Shown here: piece after piece, positions 1 to 9,125 of the stretch
Numbering within the stretch: the first letter of the stretch is position 1
Layout: each line of letters opens with the position of its first letter
Assembly: GCA_016783125.1 (NCBI GenBank)
Contig: JADHXE010000011.1
Location: 1 to 34,222, forward strand
Origin: Anaerolineales bacterium
Lineage (GTDB): Bacteria; Chloroflexota; Anaerolineae; Anaerolineales; UBA11858
Direction: 5' to 3'
DNA: 34,222 nt
Notes under the pieces: generated by a model
The model's input: only the letters and a program-made list of their open reading frames with translations
Databases searched by the model: none
What the model was told of the DNA's origin: nothing
Made by a program: the position numbers and the translations under genes

Positions 1-38
1 GGGTTGCTCCGCAACCCGGCACACCCCTTATTTTCGGT
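1..38. repeat. Right half of hairpin repeat, cut by window edge
   Basis: The window opens with a small hairpin (GGGTTGC-TCC-GCAACCC) followed by GGCACACCCCTTATTTTCGG. The second part matches the right arm of the hairpin family seen at 20082, 20300, 27419 and elsewhere. The left arm lies outside the window. Confidence 0.6.
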
Positions 39-116
39 ATATTTCTCATTTTTTGATTACAAATCGTGAAATCCGTGTCCCATAAAACATTGTTTTTCAG
101 TGGTGAGAATAAGAAT

Positions 117-983
117 ATGGATATCAACCTTGCTTTAGGGGGTGGGGGTTCCAAGGGCAATGCCCATATCGGCGTGCTGCGGGTGCTTGAGCGCGAGGGC
201 TTCCGCGTGCGCGCCATCGCTGGTACCAGCGCCGGGGGCATGGCCGCGGCGGCTTATGCTGCCGGTTATAAGCCCGATGAGATCGAAAACTACATGCGCC
301 AGGTGGATCAGGGAAAACTATACAGTTTCCATTTTCGCGGTGAGCCCAGCCTGTTGGGGATCGATGGCCTCCAGGAATCTCTTAATGACCTGATGGGAGA
401 GCGTACTTTCGATGATCTCCAAATACCCTGTGCGTTGACCGCGGTGGATTTAGATTCTGGGGAGGAAGTGATCCTGAAAGAGGGGCGCGTAACGGATGCC
501 CTCCTGGCGACGGTTGCCATCCCGGGCATTTATCCGGCCAAAAAGAGGGACGATCATCTCCTGGTGGACGGCGGGGTGCTGGACCCGGTGCCGGTGGCTG
601 TCGTTCGGGCGATTTCACCAAACCCGCGCACCCCCGTGGTGGCAGTAGTGTTGTCACCGGCCACTAAAAAACACACCACGTTGACCGCTCCCCAATACAA
701 CTTAATCTTCAACAGAATCTCGCGTATGCGTGTCGCCCAGGCTTTCGAAATCTTCATACGCTCCATCGAGATCGGCATGTTCGCTATAACAGAGTTACGC
801 CTCCAGATCGACGCCCCCGAAGTGATCATCCGCCCTGATGTCAGTCAGATCGGGTATTTAGATCGTGTGGATGTCTCCGCAGTGGCCAAGCTGGGGGAGC
901 GGGCCGCGGAAGCTGCTTTGCCTGAGTTGAAGCGAGCTGTTGGGTGGAGGAGAAGGGTGGGGCGATTTTTGTTGAACCCGTAA
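117..983 (+). CDS. Patatin-like phospholipase (RssA-type)
   Basis: Predicted serine lipid acyl hydrolase of the bacterial patatin family, about 288 residues, cytoplasmic or membrane-associated. Seen in the sequence: the glycine-rich oxyanion-hole motif GGGGSKGNAHIGVL directly at the N-terminus, the nucleophile elbow GTSAGG, and the DGG motif carrying the catalytic Asp, in the usual order and spacing. The ORF track starts at a GTG at 66. I prefer the ATG at 117, which puts the glycine-rich loop within ten residues of the N-terminus as in RssA-type proteins and has a GTGAGAA stretch upstream. No signal peptide or membrane helix is visible. The substrate cannot be told from sequence. It stands alone and converges on the cytochrome gene at 1048. 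Family assignment is secure; physiological role unknown. Confidence 0.9.
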   Translation: MDINLALGGGGSKGNAHIGVLRVLEREGFRVRAIAGTSAGGMAAAAYAAGYKPDEIENYMRQVDQGKLYSFHFRGEPSLLGIDGLQESLNDLMGERTFDDLQIPCALTAVDLDSGEEVILKEGRVTDALLATVAIPGIYPAKKRDDHLLVDGGVLDPVPVAVVRAISPNPRTPVVAVVLSPATKKHTTLTAPQYNLIFNRISRMRVAQAFEIFIRSIEIGMFAITELRLQIDAPEVIIRPDVSQIGYLDRVDVSAVAKLGERAAEAALPELKRAVGWRRRVGRFLLNP

Positions 984-1047
984 CCAGTCTTGGAAAATCG
1001 CGCTGCTTATGCGTAGCGTAGCGTAGCACCCCCGGAGCGATAGCTTA

Positions 1048-2805
1048 TTACTCCAAGTTGATTATTGCCTCTTCCATCAGTATGTCAGGCACGTTCCAAT
1101 CCTTCCAATCCATCAGATTAATAAAAGAGCGGCGCAAGAATAATCGCACTTCGATATGCACCTGCCCAGCAGCCTGATTATCGAAGGTATATTCGCTGGA
1201 TGCTGTTTCGAATGCGCTGATTCTGTTATCCTGCAAAACCGTGTTTGGATTCCAATAAGCTACCGTGGGATAATAACCTGTCCAATCCTCCTGTAGCAAC
1301 TTGGCATAAGCTTCACCAGGTTGCTTGGCGTAATAGCCCTCAGCCGGACTCCCTATTCCGCACCATTCCGGCAATACTGGCCCGGCCACCTGCTGAAGTA
1401 AATCATCATTCTGATCATAAACCTGAACCAGCAAGATGAGATGCCTGCCGGGATAATCGGTGGGTACATGGTGCCCGGTGTTGTCGTTCATGATCTGTAC
1501 CTGAACCTGCACTTGGCCATCTTGCTGACTGGCATTTATATCAAGCGACACTGCATTTTGTAGTAAAGTCTCATCCATAGCGCCAGGCATGCGGTGGCTG
1601 AAGATCGTTTCCGGGGCGCGCTGATGAGCGCCCACATCAGCCCGGGCTATCAGCGTCGCGCCAGTGGGGGGCATGTGACAATCCTGGCAAGTCTGACCAC
1701 TTTGTGGGTCGCTGTAAGGGCTATCCAGCCATTCACCAAAGGAATTATAGATTGGGTTATCCCAAAAAACGCCGAAGTGGCAAGGGGCGCAGTAGGCGCT
1801 CTCCTTTTGGATGGCTGAATAGGTATCCTCACCTGGAGCCACATCGTCATACGGCCCGGCAAAGAACTGGTGCCCTTCCGGCGGTCGCCGGAAGGTATAG
1901 GACATCACCCCGGGTTTATCTGGGGCAGGCAAGCCGGTTTGTGGGTCTAACTGCACATCCCAGACTTTATGGCAGAAATCACAAAAGATGCCCTCTTTCT
2001 CCACCCCTTCTACCAGGTTCACATCCGCGGAAAAGTTCATATTTGGTTTGGCTGCTGCACCAGGAATGTGACAGTTACCACAGTTGCCGGCAGATCCGGG
2101 GAAATCAAGCCGATAACCCGGTCCAAAATAGGGTTGCCCAGGGTCTGGCGCTAAGGCCACGTAATTGTAGTCGCCAGTGTTGCTTCGAGTAGGATTGGCC
2201 GGAATAAACATTGTAAGCGGACTTTGATTGCCATGTACATCTGTGCCATTGTAACTGGTCAAGAAGCGCGGGTTGATCGCCGATTGTGAATGAGCATCCT
2301 GCAGCCATTCGTCGACTGGCAATGGAAAAGGTGTGTCTGAATCGCGCACTGCATGGCATTCCGCACAGCCCTGATCCTCGCCTTCACCCATCAAATTACC
2401 AGAAGTCAGCCATTCGTAGTTGGGGTTGTCTTCCTGCGCAAAGCGGTGGATTTCGATGGTGATTTGCGGTTGCTCGGATGTGGCTATTGCATTGTTGATA
2501 AAAAAGCCCTCTGCCCAAGCTGTGATGGATGCGGGCTCGTCCAGTGGAACGTTCTCAAGTTGGAAAAGACCATCCTCATCGGTGAAAGTATGGTTCTCGG
2601 TTGCTTGCAGGCGGACCACTGCCTCTGGCACAGGCTGGTGTTCTTCGTTAATCACAATACCTGCCACAGTATCCGGGGGCAAAAGCAGTTGCGATGGCTC
2701 TGTATATTTGTCTGTAGATTCAGCGGATCCCATCTCCGGAAGGTGCACCAACCCAGGGAACAGAATCAACAAAAAACTAAGCAACAATAAGCGCTTCATC
2801 ATCAC
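1048..2805 (-). CDS. Exported five-heme c-type cytochrome with N-terminal carboxypeptidase-regulatory-like domain
   Basis: A 585-residue exported protein. It starts with a hydrophobic signal sequence (MMMKRLLLLSFLLILF), followed by a small beta-sandwich of the carboxypeptidase-regulatory type at about 45-120 (VAGIVINEEHQPVPEAVVR). Five CxxCH heme sites follow: CAECH (147), CGNCH (242), CDFCH (275), CAPCH (339) and CQDCH (373). Scattered His residues, such as the HRMPGA region near 404, could be distal ligands. The last 170 residues look like a beta-rich domain without hemes. The layout resembles multiheme cytochrome c-554/NrfA-like electron carriers, but no catalytic type can be assigned. It lies 4 bp downstream of the BNR lipoprotein gene, so the two are almost certainly co-transcribed. 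It probably acts outside the membrane in electron transfer; the partner is unknown. Confidence 0.85.
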   Translation of the reverse strand: MMMKRLLLLSFLLILFPGLVHLPEMGSAESTDKYTEPSQLLLPPDTVAGIVINEEHQPVPEAVVRLQATENHTFTDEDGLFQLENVPLDEPASITAWAEGFFINNAIATSEQPQITIEIHRFAQEDNPNYEWLTSGNLMGEGEDQGCAECHAVRDSDTPFPLPVDEWLQDAHSQSAINPRFLTSYNGTDVHGNQSPLTMFIPANPTRSNTGDYNYVALAPDPGQPYFGPGYRLDFPGSAGNCGNCHIPGAAAKPNMNFSADVNLVEGVEKEGIFCDFCHKVWDVQLDPQTGLPAPDKPGVMSYTFRRPPEGHQFFAGPYDDVAPGEDTYSAIQKESAYCAPCHFGVFWDNPIYNSFGEWLDSPYSDPQSGQTCQDCHMPPTGATLIARADVGAHQRAPETIFSHRMPGAMDETLLQNAVSLDINASQQDGQVQVQVQIMNDNTGHHVPTDYPGRHLILLVQVYDQNDDLLQQVAGPVLPEWCGIGSPAEGYYAKQPGEAYAKLLQEDWTGYYPTVAYWNPNTVLQDNRISAFETASSEYTFDNQAAGQVHIEVRLFLRRSFINLMDWKDWNVPDILMEEAIINLE

Positions 2806-2809
2806 ACCC

Positions 2810-5800
2810 TCAAGGATTGCAGCCGCAAACTTCTGCGGCGTTCACCGTCATCCGCCGGAAAACACCCGACCCAGCGGTTGCAAAATAAAGATGCAGCCCA
2901 TCCGGCGAGAGCACCATTGTATTGGTGACGTTATTGCCATTGGTACCGGCGGGCAAGGTGGTCAACCCTTCGTTCCACGGCTTCCAACTGCCCCCACCAT
3001 CATCGCTGATAAAAATCCCATCGGCCTGAGAGGCCAGGTAGAGTACATCTGGCGTATAAGGGTCTACAATGATCTTGTAGTATTCCTGATCTTTGGTTAG
3101 CCCGCGCATGATCTCGAACCAAGACTCGCCGCCATCAGTGGACTTCATCACTGAGCCCATGAAAAAGCCGGGCTGCCCTTTGCCTTCATTCTCGCCGTTC
3201 TTAGAGCAGGCGTACATCACATTCGGGTCGCGCGGATCAAAGTCGATTGAGAAGGTCCATTGCTCATCCGGCCAGCCGTTATCCCACATCTCCCAGGTCT
3301 TACCGCCATCTAGTGAACGGTTTAGCCCATTATAAGTACCTGAATACAAGATATTACTATCCTCGGGGTGGTACGCTAACGAGAAAACACCATCCCAACT
3401 CCAATTGGTGTTGCTTTCATGCCAGCTTTCGCCACCATCCCGGCTGATATAAATGCCTGCGGGGAAAGTGCCAAATACGATCACATCTGGGTCCTCTGGA
3501 TGAAAGATCAAGAATGTATACTGATAGAGAGGGCGGTCATTCCAAACTGGCCAGAAGGTGCCAAATTTGCCAAGCGAGGGCAACTGTTCCCAACGGTCTC
3601 CACCCGGATCGACAAAGTAGATTTCGTATCCCATCGTCCCCGCGAAGAGGGCACCGTTATTTCCCCAGGCCAATGTCCGTACTGCAATCTCTGGCATGCC
3701 CTTCATAAATTCAGACCAGGTTTCCCCGCCATTATCGGAGCGATATACCCCCTTCTCAGTGCCAACATATACCATATCTGAATTCTTTGGGTCTACGGTT
3801 AGGGCAAGGATTTCCTGACTGGCGATGACGCTGGTTTTTTTCCAGGACTCTCCAGCATTGCTAGACTTGTAAACCCCTTCGCCGTATATCCCAATATACA
3901 ACATACTGGGATCAGACGGTGACACTGTCAAATTGTAGCGTCCCTGGCGTAAGGCATCCTGGACGTGATAATCAGGCAGCCCATCGTCAATCCTCGTCCA
4001 GCTTTCACCGGCATCTCCGGATTTGAACACACCTGCAGGATAGGCGCTGACATAGACCTCATCAGGTTGACTTGGATGTGGTACGACTTCGATATAGTGA
4101 ATCTCTCCTTCTTCGACCTCAGTGAGATCCCAAGGAGAGGGGAGAGTTACGTTTGCCCCGCCAAACTCATCCGAGCGGTAAATGGTCGGTTGCGAGCCAA
4201 CCGACGTAAAATAAAAACGATCTGGCAAAGCAGGCGAAAAGGCTACCGAGGTCACCCCGGCAGAGCCATTAATCTGGCTGAGGGTCTCCCAATTCTCACC
4301 GCCATCCCAACTGGCACGCACCATGGCAAAATCCTGGAAAGGCTTGGGGATGTAGCCGCTCACGATGATATTGTCATCTTCAGGATGAACGGCCATGGTG
4401 AAGGAATAATCCACTTCGGAATGGTGGAAGAAACGTGTCTGTCCCCAATCCACGATACCGAAAATACCAAACCCATTCTTCAATGCATATAACTTACCGG
4501 TGGTCGTTGGCGATGTCGCCATTGCATATATCGATCCAAATCGAAAACCACTCCCATGGGTGTCAATTTCGATCTGCCAACGCTCTCCCCTATTACTGGT
4601 CACTTCCACCTTTCCAACATCGGCAACATACCACACTTCATCAGGATCGTGCGGATTGATCTGGATCTCGTCCGCCCATGGATGGGTGATGCCGTTCTCC
4701 GTGACCCGCTCCCAGGTTTCACCATAATCAAAGGTGCGGAACTGGCCTTCGCCCCCCGCAGATGTGGCATACACAGTGCCATTGCCGGCGCTCACTTCTG
4801 TCTCAAGCAAGGAGATAGAAGTATACTGAATGCCGCTGTTCTTCCATTCGAAGGTTCTGCCGCCATCAGTAGTTTTCAAGATACCTGCGCCCTGAGATGG
4901 GAAGTAAAGCACATCCGGATCTCGCGGGTCAATTGCTATATCGTCGATGTCGCCATTTCTTCCCAACAATATGAGTTTCTCGAAGGACTCCCCGCCATCA
5001 GGGGCTTTATACATCCACGTCCCCCCTATGCCAATATACAAAGTGCGGTCGTATTCTGTTACGCCCATTAACTTAATAAAATTGTCCCATACCTCTGGTA
5101 GAGGCAGCGCTTCCCATGTCTCGCCACCATTGGTCGTTTTCAATACCACGCGAGGGTTGGGACCTTGGAAGCCTTCATTATAAGATTGCATCAAGCCCAC
5201 ATAGACCGTTTTGGGATCCAGTGGATCGACGATGATAGATTGGATATCCGAGTCCGGATGTTGGTTCATGTTATCCACCAGGATCCAGCTAGCCCCTTTG
5301 TCTGTTGTGTGGAATAGCTGTCCATCTGCTTGATCGGTCCATTCGCGCGTCCCTACCCAAAACTCTTCTTCCGTGGAAATCCCTACGACTTGAACAGAAG
5401 AATCAGGATGAATAGGGAAGTTCAGATTTGACCAATTCACCCCTCCATCCGCAGTTAACAACACGTCGCCACCCCAGGTTCCCAGGAGCAGGAAATCTGG
5501 ATCAAAAGCGCTCATGGCCATATGCGAGATACCATTGGGTGGTTCAAGGATCGCATTGAATGTTTCCCCGCCATCTTCACTTTTATAAAGTTGCCCTGCG
5601 CTGACATATAAAATATTGGTGTTATCTTGGTTGAGGAAGATTTGATTGATTCTATGGCCAGGTTTCAAGAACTGAGGCGATGGCGTCCAGGTTTCCCCAG
5701 CATCAATGGTTTTTAACACACTTCCCCCAGCGCCTCCAGCAAAAAGTACATCAGGGTTATTTATGCCGATCTCGACGGAGGTTATAAAACCACCTTCTGG

Positions 5801-6334
5801 CCCGCCGGTCTGCTGCCAGGCAGTAGTCGCTTCCAGGTCTACTAACTTCACCACCATGGATTCTGTGACTGAGTTTTCCCCATCCGAGACCGTTAGCGTA
5901 AGGCGGTCGAATCCTTCTTCCGGTAGTTCGGCTGGAGCGGTATAGGAGACCGCATCTCCATTTTCTGATAATATCCCGTATTGTGCGCTCCAACTGAATT
6001 CAAGAGGATCGCCTTCGGGGTCACTTATCTCGTACTGTACAAGTGCTTGCGCACCGGCACATAGTGTGCCCGGCTCTAAAGAGAGAGTGGAAATATCCGG
6101 TTCTAAATTTGGTGGAAGTGTGGGTGTTGAAGTCGGTGCAGGTGTCGGTGTTGGCTCAACTGTTGGCGGCTCTTCAACCTCACTAACTACAGCCTCAGTA
6201 TCCTCCGTGATGCTGCCTGCGTCCATATCTTGCTCGGATATTGGGGTGGTTATCGACTCTTTCCCACTACAAGCGGACGACAGAATAATTAGCACAACAA
6301 GCATAGAGATTGCACAAAACTGAGATTTACCCAT
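2810..6334 (-). CDS. Giant BNR/sortilin-like repeat lipoprotein
   Basis: About 1174 residues from the chosen start. The track begins at 6418, but the Met at 6334 (or the one at 6343) begins a clean lipoprotein signal ending in the lipobox LSSAC, so the 28 extra residues are probably untranslated. Order of parts: signal and lipobox; acidic linker; Pro/Thr-rich stalk (PTPTPAPTSTPT); an Ig/PKD-like domain (YEISDPEGDPLEFSW) at about 110-195; then about 17 BNR units with signatures such as DGGETW, DGGESW and DAGESW, probably forming one or two large beta-propellers of the VPS10/sortilin or photosystem-assembly-factor kind; short Cys-containing tail (CGCNP). Such proteins usually sit on the cell surface and bind proteins or glycans. 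The gene is followed after 4 bp by the multiheme cytochrome gene, suggesting a surface complex. No enzymatic residues can be named. Confidence 0.85.
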   Translation of the reverse strand: MGKSQFCAISMLVVLIILSSACSGKESITTPISEQDMDAGSITEDTEAVVSEVEEPPTVEPTPTPAPTSTPTLPPNLEPDISTLSLEPGTLCAGAQALVQYEISDPEGDPLEFSWSAQYGILSENGDAVSYTAPAELPEEGFDRLTLTVSDGENSVTESMVVKLVDLEATTAWQQTGGPEGGFITSVEIGINNPDVLFAGGAGGSVLKTIDAGETWTPSPQFLKPGHRINQIFLNQDNTNILYVSAGQLYKSEDGGETFNAILEPPNGISHMAMSAFDPDFLLLGTWGGDVLLTADGGVNWSNLNFPIHPDSSVQVVGISTEEEFWVGTREWTDQADGQLFHTTDKGASWILVDNMNQHPDSDIQSIIVDPLDPKTVYVGLMQSYNEGFQGPNPRVVLKTTNGGETWEALPLPEVWDNFIKLMGVTEYDRTLYIGIGGTWMYKAPDGGESFEKLILLGRNGDIDDIAIDPRDPDVLYFPSQGAGILKTTDGGRTFEWKNSGIQYTSISLLETEVSAGNGTVYATSAGGEGQFRTFDYGETWERVTENGITHPWADEIQINPHDPDEVWYVADVGKVEVTSNRGERWQIEIDTHGSGFRFGSIYAMATSPTTTGKLYALKNGFGIFGIVDWGQTRFFHHSEVDYSFTMAVHPEDDNIIVSGYIPKPFQDFAMVRASWDGGENWETLSQINGSAGVTSVAFSPALPDRFYFTSVGSQPTIYRSDEFGGANVTLPSPWDLTEVEEGEIHYIEVVPHPSQPDEVYVSAYPAGVFKSGDAGESWTRIDDGLPDYHVQDALRQGRYNLTVSPSDPSMLYIGIYGEGVYKSSNAGESWKKTSVIASQEILALTVDPKNSDMVYVGTEKGVYRSDNGGETWSEFMKGMPEIAVRTLAWGNNGALFAGTMGYEIYFVDPGGDRWEQLPSLGKFGTFWPVWNDRPLYQYTFLIFHPEDPDVIVFGTFPAGIYISRDGGESWHESNTNWSWDGVFSLAYHPEDSNILYSGTYNGLNRSLDGGKTWEMWDNGWPDEQWTFSIDFDPRDPNVMYACSKNGENEGKGQPGFFMGSVMKSTDGGESWFEIMRGLTKDQEYYKIIVDPYTPDVLYLASQADGIFISDDGGGSWKPWNEGLTTLPAGTNGNNVTNTMVLSPDGLHLYFATAGSGVFRRMTVNAAEVCGCNP

Positions 6335-6440
6335 GATCCTCATCCTTTCATTGCTAATCTGAAAACAACTGCTGCTGAGTTGTTCCTTGTGTACTTTGCC
6401 CCGCGGCGACGTTTGCATTGATGAAAGAAAAGGTGACCTA

Positions 6441-6446
6441 ATTATA
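6441..6446 (-). promoter_or_regulatory. Possible -10 box of the BNR-cytochrome operon
   Basis: On the minus strand this reads TATAAT, a perfect -10 hexamer about 100 bases upstream of the lipoprotein start. No convincing -35 lies 16-18 bases before it, so the call is tentative. Confidence 0.3.
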
Positions 6447-6473
6447 CATCTTAAATTGCGGGTCTCTCGATGC

Positions 6474-6479
6474 TATAAT
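6474..6479 (+). promoter_or_regulatory. Possible -10 box of the small membrane protein gene
   Basis: Perfect TATAAT hexamer, with only a weak -35 (TTAAAT, 17-base spacing). It would start transcription near 6486 and give a leader of about 48 bases to the ATG at 6534. It faces away from the opposite-strand TATAAT at 6441. Confidence 0.35.
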
Positions 6480-6533
6480 ATGAGGGCTGATATGCTGACC
6501 GGTCTTTCTGTCGTTTGGAGGCTCTGTAACCCC

Positions 6534-6761
6534 ATGACCCGTGATCTTCGAAAATACGCTCGTCAAACCAATACCCGTTTGCTGGTGGGTTTTATGCTGT
6601 TGTTGTTCTTAGTAGGCGATGGCCTGATTTACGCTTTCTATGGCCGCGAGTCAGCTATCATGGGGCTGATTTGTCTGGCTGCTGGCACAGCGCCACTGCT
6701 GTTGATTGGGTTGGTTCTTTGGGGGACGGAATGGGTGGTCAAGCGGGCAAATAGGGAGTAG
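6534..6761 (+). CDS. Small two-helix membrane protein of unknown function
   Basis: A 75-residue protein with a short basic N-terminus (MTRDLRKYARQTN), two hydrophobic segments (roughly residues 15-35 and 41-64) and a basic tail (VVKRANRE), which suggests both ends face the cytoplasm. The start is uncertain: ATG 6534 has a GGAGG 12 bases upstream and fits the TATAAT at 6474, while the in-frame ATG at 6492 has a better-spaced GAGGG but would need a different promoter. The gene ends in an array of 7-bp GGGAGTA-like units that also supplies the start region of the following esterase remnant. I do not recognise the family. Confidence 0.6.
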   Translation: MTRDLRKYARQTNTRLLVGFMLLLFLVGDGLIYAFYGRESAIMGLICLAAGTAPLLLIGLVLWGTEWVVKRANRE

Positions 6762-6781
6762 GGAGTGTGGAGTATGGAATT
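6754..6781. repeat. Heptamer array (GGGAGTA-like, four units)
   Basis: Four consecutive 7-base units: GGGAGTA, GGGAGTG, TGGAGTA, TGGAATT. The array covers the last codons and stop of the membrane-protein gene and the ribosome-binding site and start of the esterase remnant. Confidence 0.6.
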
Positions 6782-7378
6782 CGAAACACGAACGATCATG
6801 ATCGATGATTGGGTACTGCGCATCCGAGAGTCAGAAGGGGATGGCCCTCATCCTGTAACCTTGCTGCTCCATGGCTGGACCGGCGATGAGAATTCCATGT
6901 GGATCTTTGCTTCGCGCCTTCCTGAGAATTATCTACTGATCGCCCCACGCGGGCTGCATGAAGCTCCTATCGGCGGGTATAGCTGGCATCCCATCAAGGA
7001 TAAATCCCGACCAACTATAGATGATTGGTCTATTACCCCAAGGGCGGATTTCAGCGACCTGCGGCTGGCGGGATTCAGCCAGGGGGCAGCGCTAGCCTAT
7101 GCTTATGCATTGCTGCACCCTGAGCGAGTCCGTGCCCTGGCTGGTTTAGCGGGCTTTTTGCCAGAGGGTGCATCCGTTTCGGTTTGGGGATACCCGTTTA
7201 TGTTTCCCATGGCAGCCAAACGTTCAGCCCTTCTGGTGGGGGCGATGAGGACGACTCCGGCAAGTTCCACGGTGGGCTGTCCGGTGGTTCAGATAGCTTC
7301 CCCAGCGATCCGGACAATCCCGACTACTACACGCCTAACGTACTGGCGGAGGCCCTGGCAGAGAGACAGACCAAATAA
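6774..7378 (+). pseudogene. Decayed alpha/beta-hydrolase (phospholipase/carboxylesterase family)
   Basis: The reading frame begins like a normal esterase: LLLHGWTGDEN oxyanion strand, LIAPRGLHEAP, GYSWHP, then the nucleophile elbow GFSQGAALAYAYALLHPERV. Three defects are visible. The stretch between DDWSITP and ADFSDLRLAGFSQG is about 20 residues shorter than I expect for the family, suggesting an internal deletion. At about 7183-7190 (GGTTTGGGG) the expected strand (IPVYVSHGSQ) continues in the next frame, so there is a 1-base indel. After that the sequence turns into a Gly/Asp/Ser-rich tail with no acid or His region, so the catalytic Asp and His are absent. Frame A ends at 7394 and the shifted frame at 7378. 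I read this as a dead gene joined to unrelated sequence; a sequencing indel would explain only one of the three defects. Confidence 0.7.
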
Positions 7379-7422
7379 GCTCTTGTGGATTTGAGCGATG
7401 TTGTAGATTTGCGGCAACAAAA

Positions 7423-7447
7423 AGAGCCTGCCACATAAGCAGGCTCT
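7423..7447 (-). terminator. Rho-independent terminator
   Basis: A 9-bp stem AGAGCCTGC / GCAGGCTCT with a 7-base loop. Reading on the minus strand the stem is followed by TTTTTGTTG, so it terminates the operon that ends at 7472. It may also stop plus-strand transcripts from the esterase remnant. Confidence 0.75.
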
Positions 7448-7471
7448 AAATCCCTTGAACAGGTGATTCTC

Positions 7472-9046
7472 TCATTGGTCTTCCTCAAGCCTATTTTGAC
7501 GAATGGTTACTAATCCAAAGCACAGACTGACCAGCGCGAAGAGTCCTGGAAGGCAGCCAGGTGGGGTTTCACGATCCTCAACTCCCTGGTCGGTTTGGGG
7601 GGTTTGAACCTTTATCTCTGTTGTATCTAGCTTATTTTGGACACGGTCAGCCATCTGCCAAACTGCCGCAAGTTGGTAGGTTGCAGCGTCTATATCTTCT
7701 GGGATGGCATAATCTGAGACATCGCTCCAGTCTGCTGGTTGTGTATTCGGTACATTATCTGGCAAGTCGTTGCGATCGGATAAGGTCGGGTCGGCTTCGA
7801 TGATGTAATCCGAACTGGGGTTAATCTGCACCCAGGCGCCGTTATTGAACCAACCCTCGAAGGCTTGTCGAATATGCGGCTTATCGGGAGCAGATTGAAC
7901 GTGGTCGCGTACACCAGCCAGGATCATTCCTTCTACATCGGGGATATTTCTCGAAGCGTCATCGTAGAGCCAGACGGCTTCTCGAATATTCCAAAAAGCG
8001 TCAGCTTCAGCGGGGTTTGCGATGTCATCTGGCCATGAGCCTGAAAATATATTGTTGTTCGCTAAGGCGTGGGTTACAGGTCGTGAGTATACATTCTTGG
8101 TTGTACTGGGGTAGCTATCTAATGGGAAATCCTCATCTAACCCTAAGATACCATCTTGGTTATGGTCTGGGGTTTGATGGTCTCTACCTGTCATCTTGGT
8201 GGTGTTATAAAGGCCATCGCCGTTTCCATCATGAAAGATCTGGTAAAAAGGTAGGCTAGGGTCATATGCCAGATCGCTGTAATTGACTGGAAAGACAAGT
8301 GGGTGATATCCGGAATATCTGGGGTTGAAGTATTCTCCTTGCTGTGGGGAGGGTTTCAACCACACACGACCGAAATCGCGGGTAGCGACTTGGCTGGAAA
8401 CTGGTGTTTCCCATTGGATAAGGTAGCGCAGACGACCCGAAAGTTCTTCCCCAAGAAGGGCGGGGACAGCGACGATGATATTGCCGCCATTTGACACTCC
8501 AATCATACCAATATTATCGTGCAACACGTTGACTGGAAGCACATCGTCAATAGTCCGATCCTGGTTGTCGGTTAGTTCCCCAGCAGCATATTTGATGATG
8601 TCGCCTAAGGCTTCGATGCAGCGAGATCCTCGGTAGTCGTAACTGCCATCAGAATGATGATTCGTCTTGGGAAAATCGCCGCCAGGAAAGACGAAAGTTA
8701 GAATAATGATGTCATCTGCGCTAGGGGGAAGTTGGTGAAAGGGCGGCTTGAGATCGAAACCTCCAGGAACCCAAATGATCACCGGTGCCCCCTCAAGGTA
8801 GCGAGCACGTCCTAAAGAAGGTGATTGGATGTGTAGCGATAAGGTGCCTGTGGGGCTGCCGGTACTGTCAGAGGGCAAATCCACATCTACTTCTATTAGT
8901 TCCGCAGATGAGTCGGGCGACTTAGTTTGGGAGGATTGGGCTGTCACAAGTTTTAATGGTGACAGGGATATTCCGGACAAGATTAGGCATACTATGAATA
9001 AGTATCGGATAAATCGTGAGTTTGGGGTAGAAATCCTTTTCAACAT
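7472..9046 (-). CDS. Exported alpha/beta-hydrolase-like protein with C-terminal membrane anchor
   Basis: A 524-residue protein with an N-terminal signal sequence (IRYLFIVCLILSGISL). A hydrolase-like core follows: IIWVPGGFDLKPPF resembles an oxyanion strand, and MIGVSNGGNIIV is a nucleophile elbow (G-x-S-x-G). Mid-protein there are two Asp/Asn-rich calcium-loop-like segments (DGNGDGLYN and DHNQDGILGLDED). Near the C-terminus a hydrophobic segment (PGLFALVSLCFGLVTI) followed by RQNR looks like a sorting or anchoring tail. The putative acid and His of a triad cannot be assigned confidently. The start ATG has GGGAG upstream. It lies 79 bases downstream of the membrane-protein gene at 9126 on the same strand and is followed by a terminator. 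Likely a surface esterase or peptidase-like enzyme; substrate unknown. Confidence 0.7.
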   Translation of the reverse strand: MLKRISTPNSRFIRYLFIVCLILSGISLSPLKLVTAQSSQTKSPDSSAELIEVDVDLPSDSTGSPTGTLSLHIQSPSLGRARYLEGAPVIIWVPGGFDLKPPFHQLPPSADDIIILTFVFPGGDFPKTNHHSDGSYDYRGSRCIEALGDIIKYAAGELTDNQDRTIDDVLPVNVLHDNIGMIGVSNGGNIIVAVPALLGEELSGRLRYLIQWETPVSSQVATRDFGRVWLKPSPQQGEYFNPRYSGYHPLVFPVNYSDLAYDPSLPFYQIFHDGNGDGLYNTTKMTGRDHQTPDHNQDGILGLDEDFPLDSYPSTTKNVYSRPVTHALANNNIFSGSWPDDIANPAEADAFWNIREAVWLYDDASRNIPDVEGMILAGVRDHVQSAPDKPHIRQAFEGWFNNGAWVQINPSSDYIIEADPTLSDRNDLPDNVPNTQPADWSDVSDYAIPEDIDAATYQLAAVWQMADRVQNKLDTTEIKVQTPQTDQGVEDRETPPGCLPGLFALVSLCFGLVTIRQNRLEEDQ

Positions 9047-9125
9047 ATACTCGACTCCCTATCAAGGAAGTAAGACAAGGGTAAAGTTTAGTCTGTCTCA
9101 GTTATCCTGGTTTTGACTTGTGTCA

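Noticed and set aside
3965-5071. Plus-strand ORFs of 171-175 aa opposite the BNR gene
   Set aside because: Antisense shadows of the repeat-rich lipoprotein; no start signal or family resemblance.
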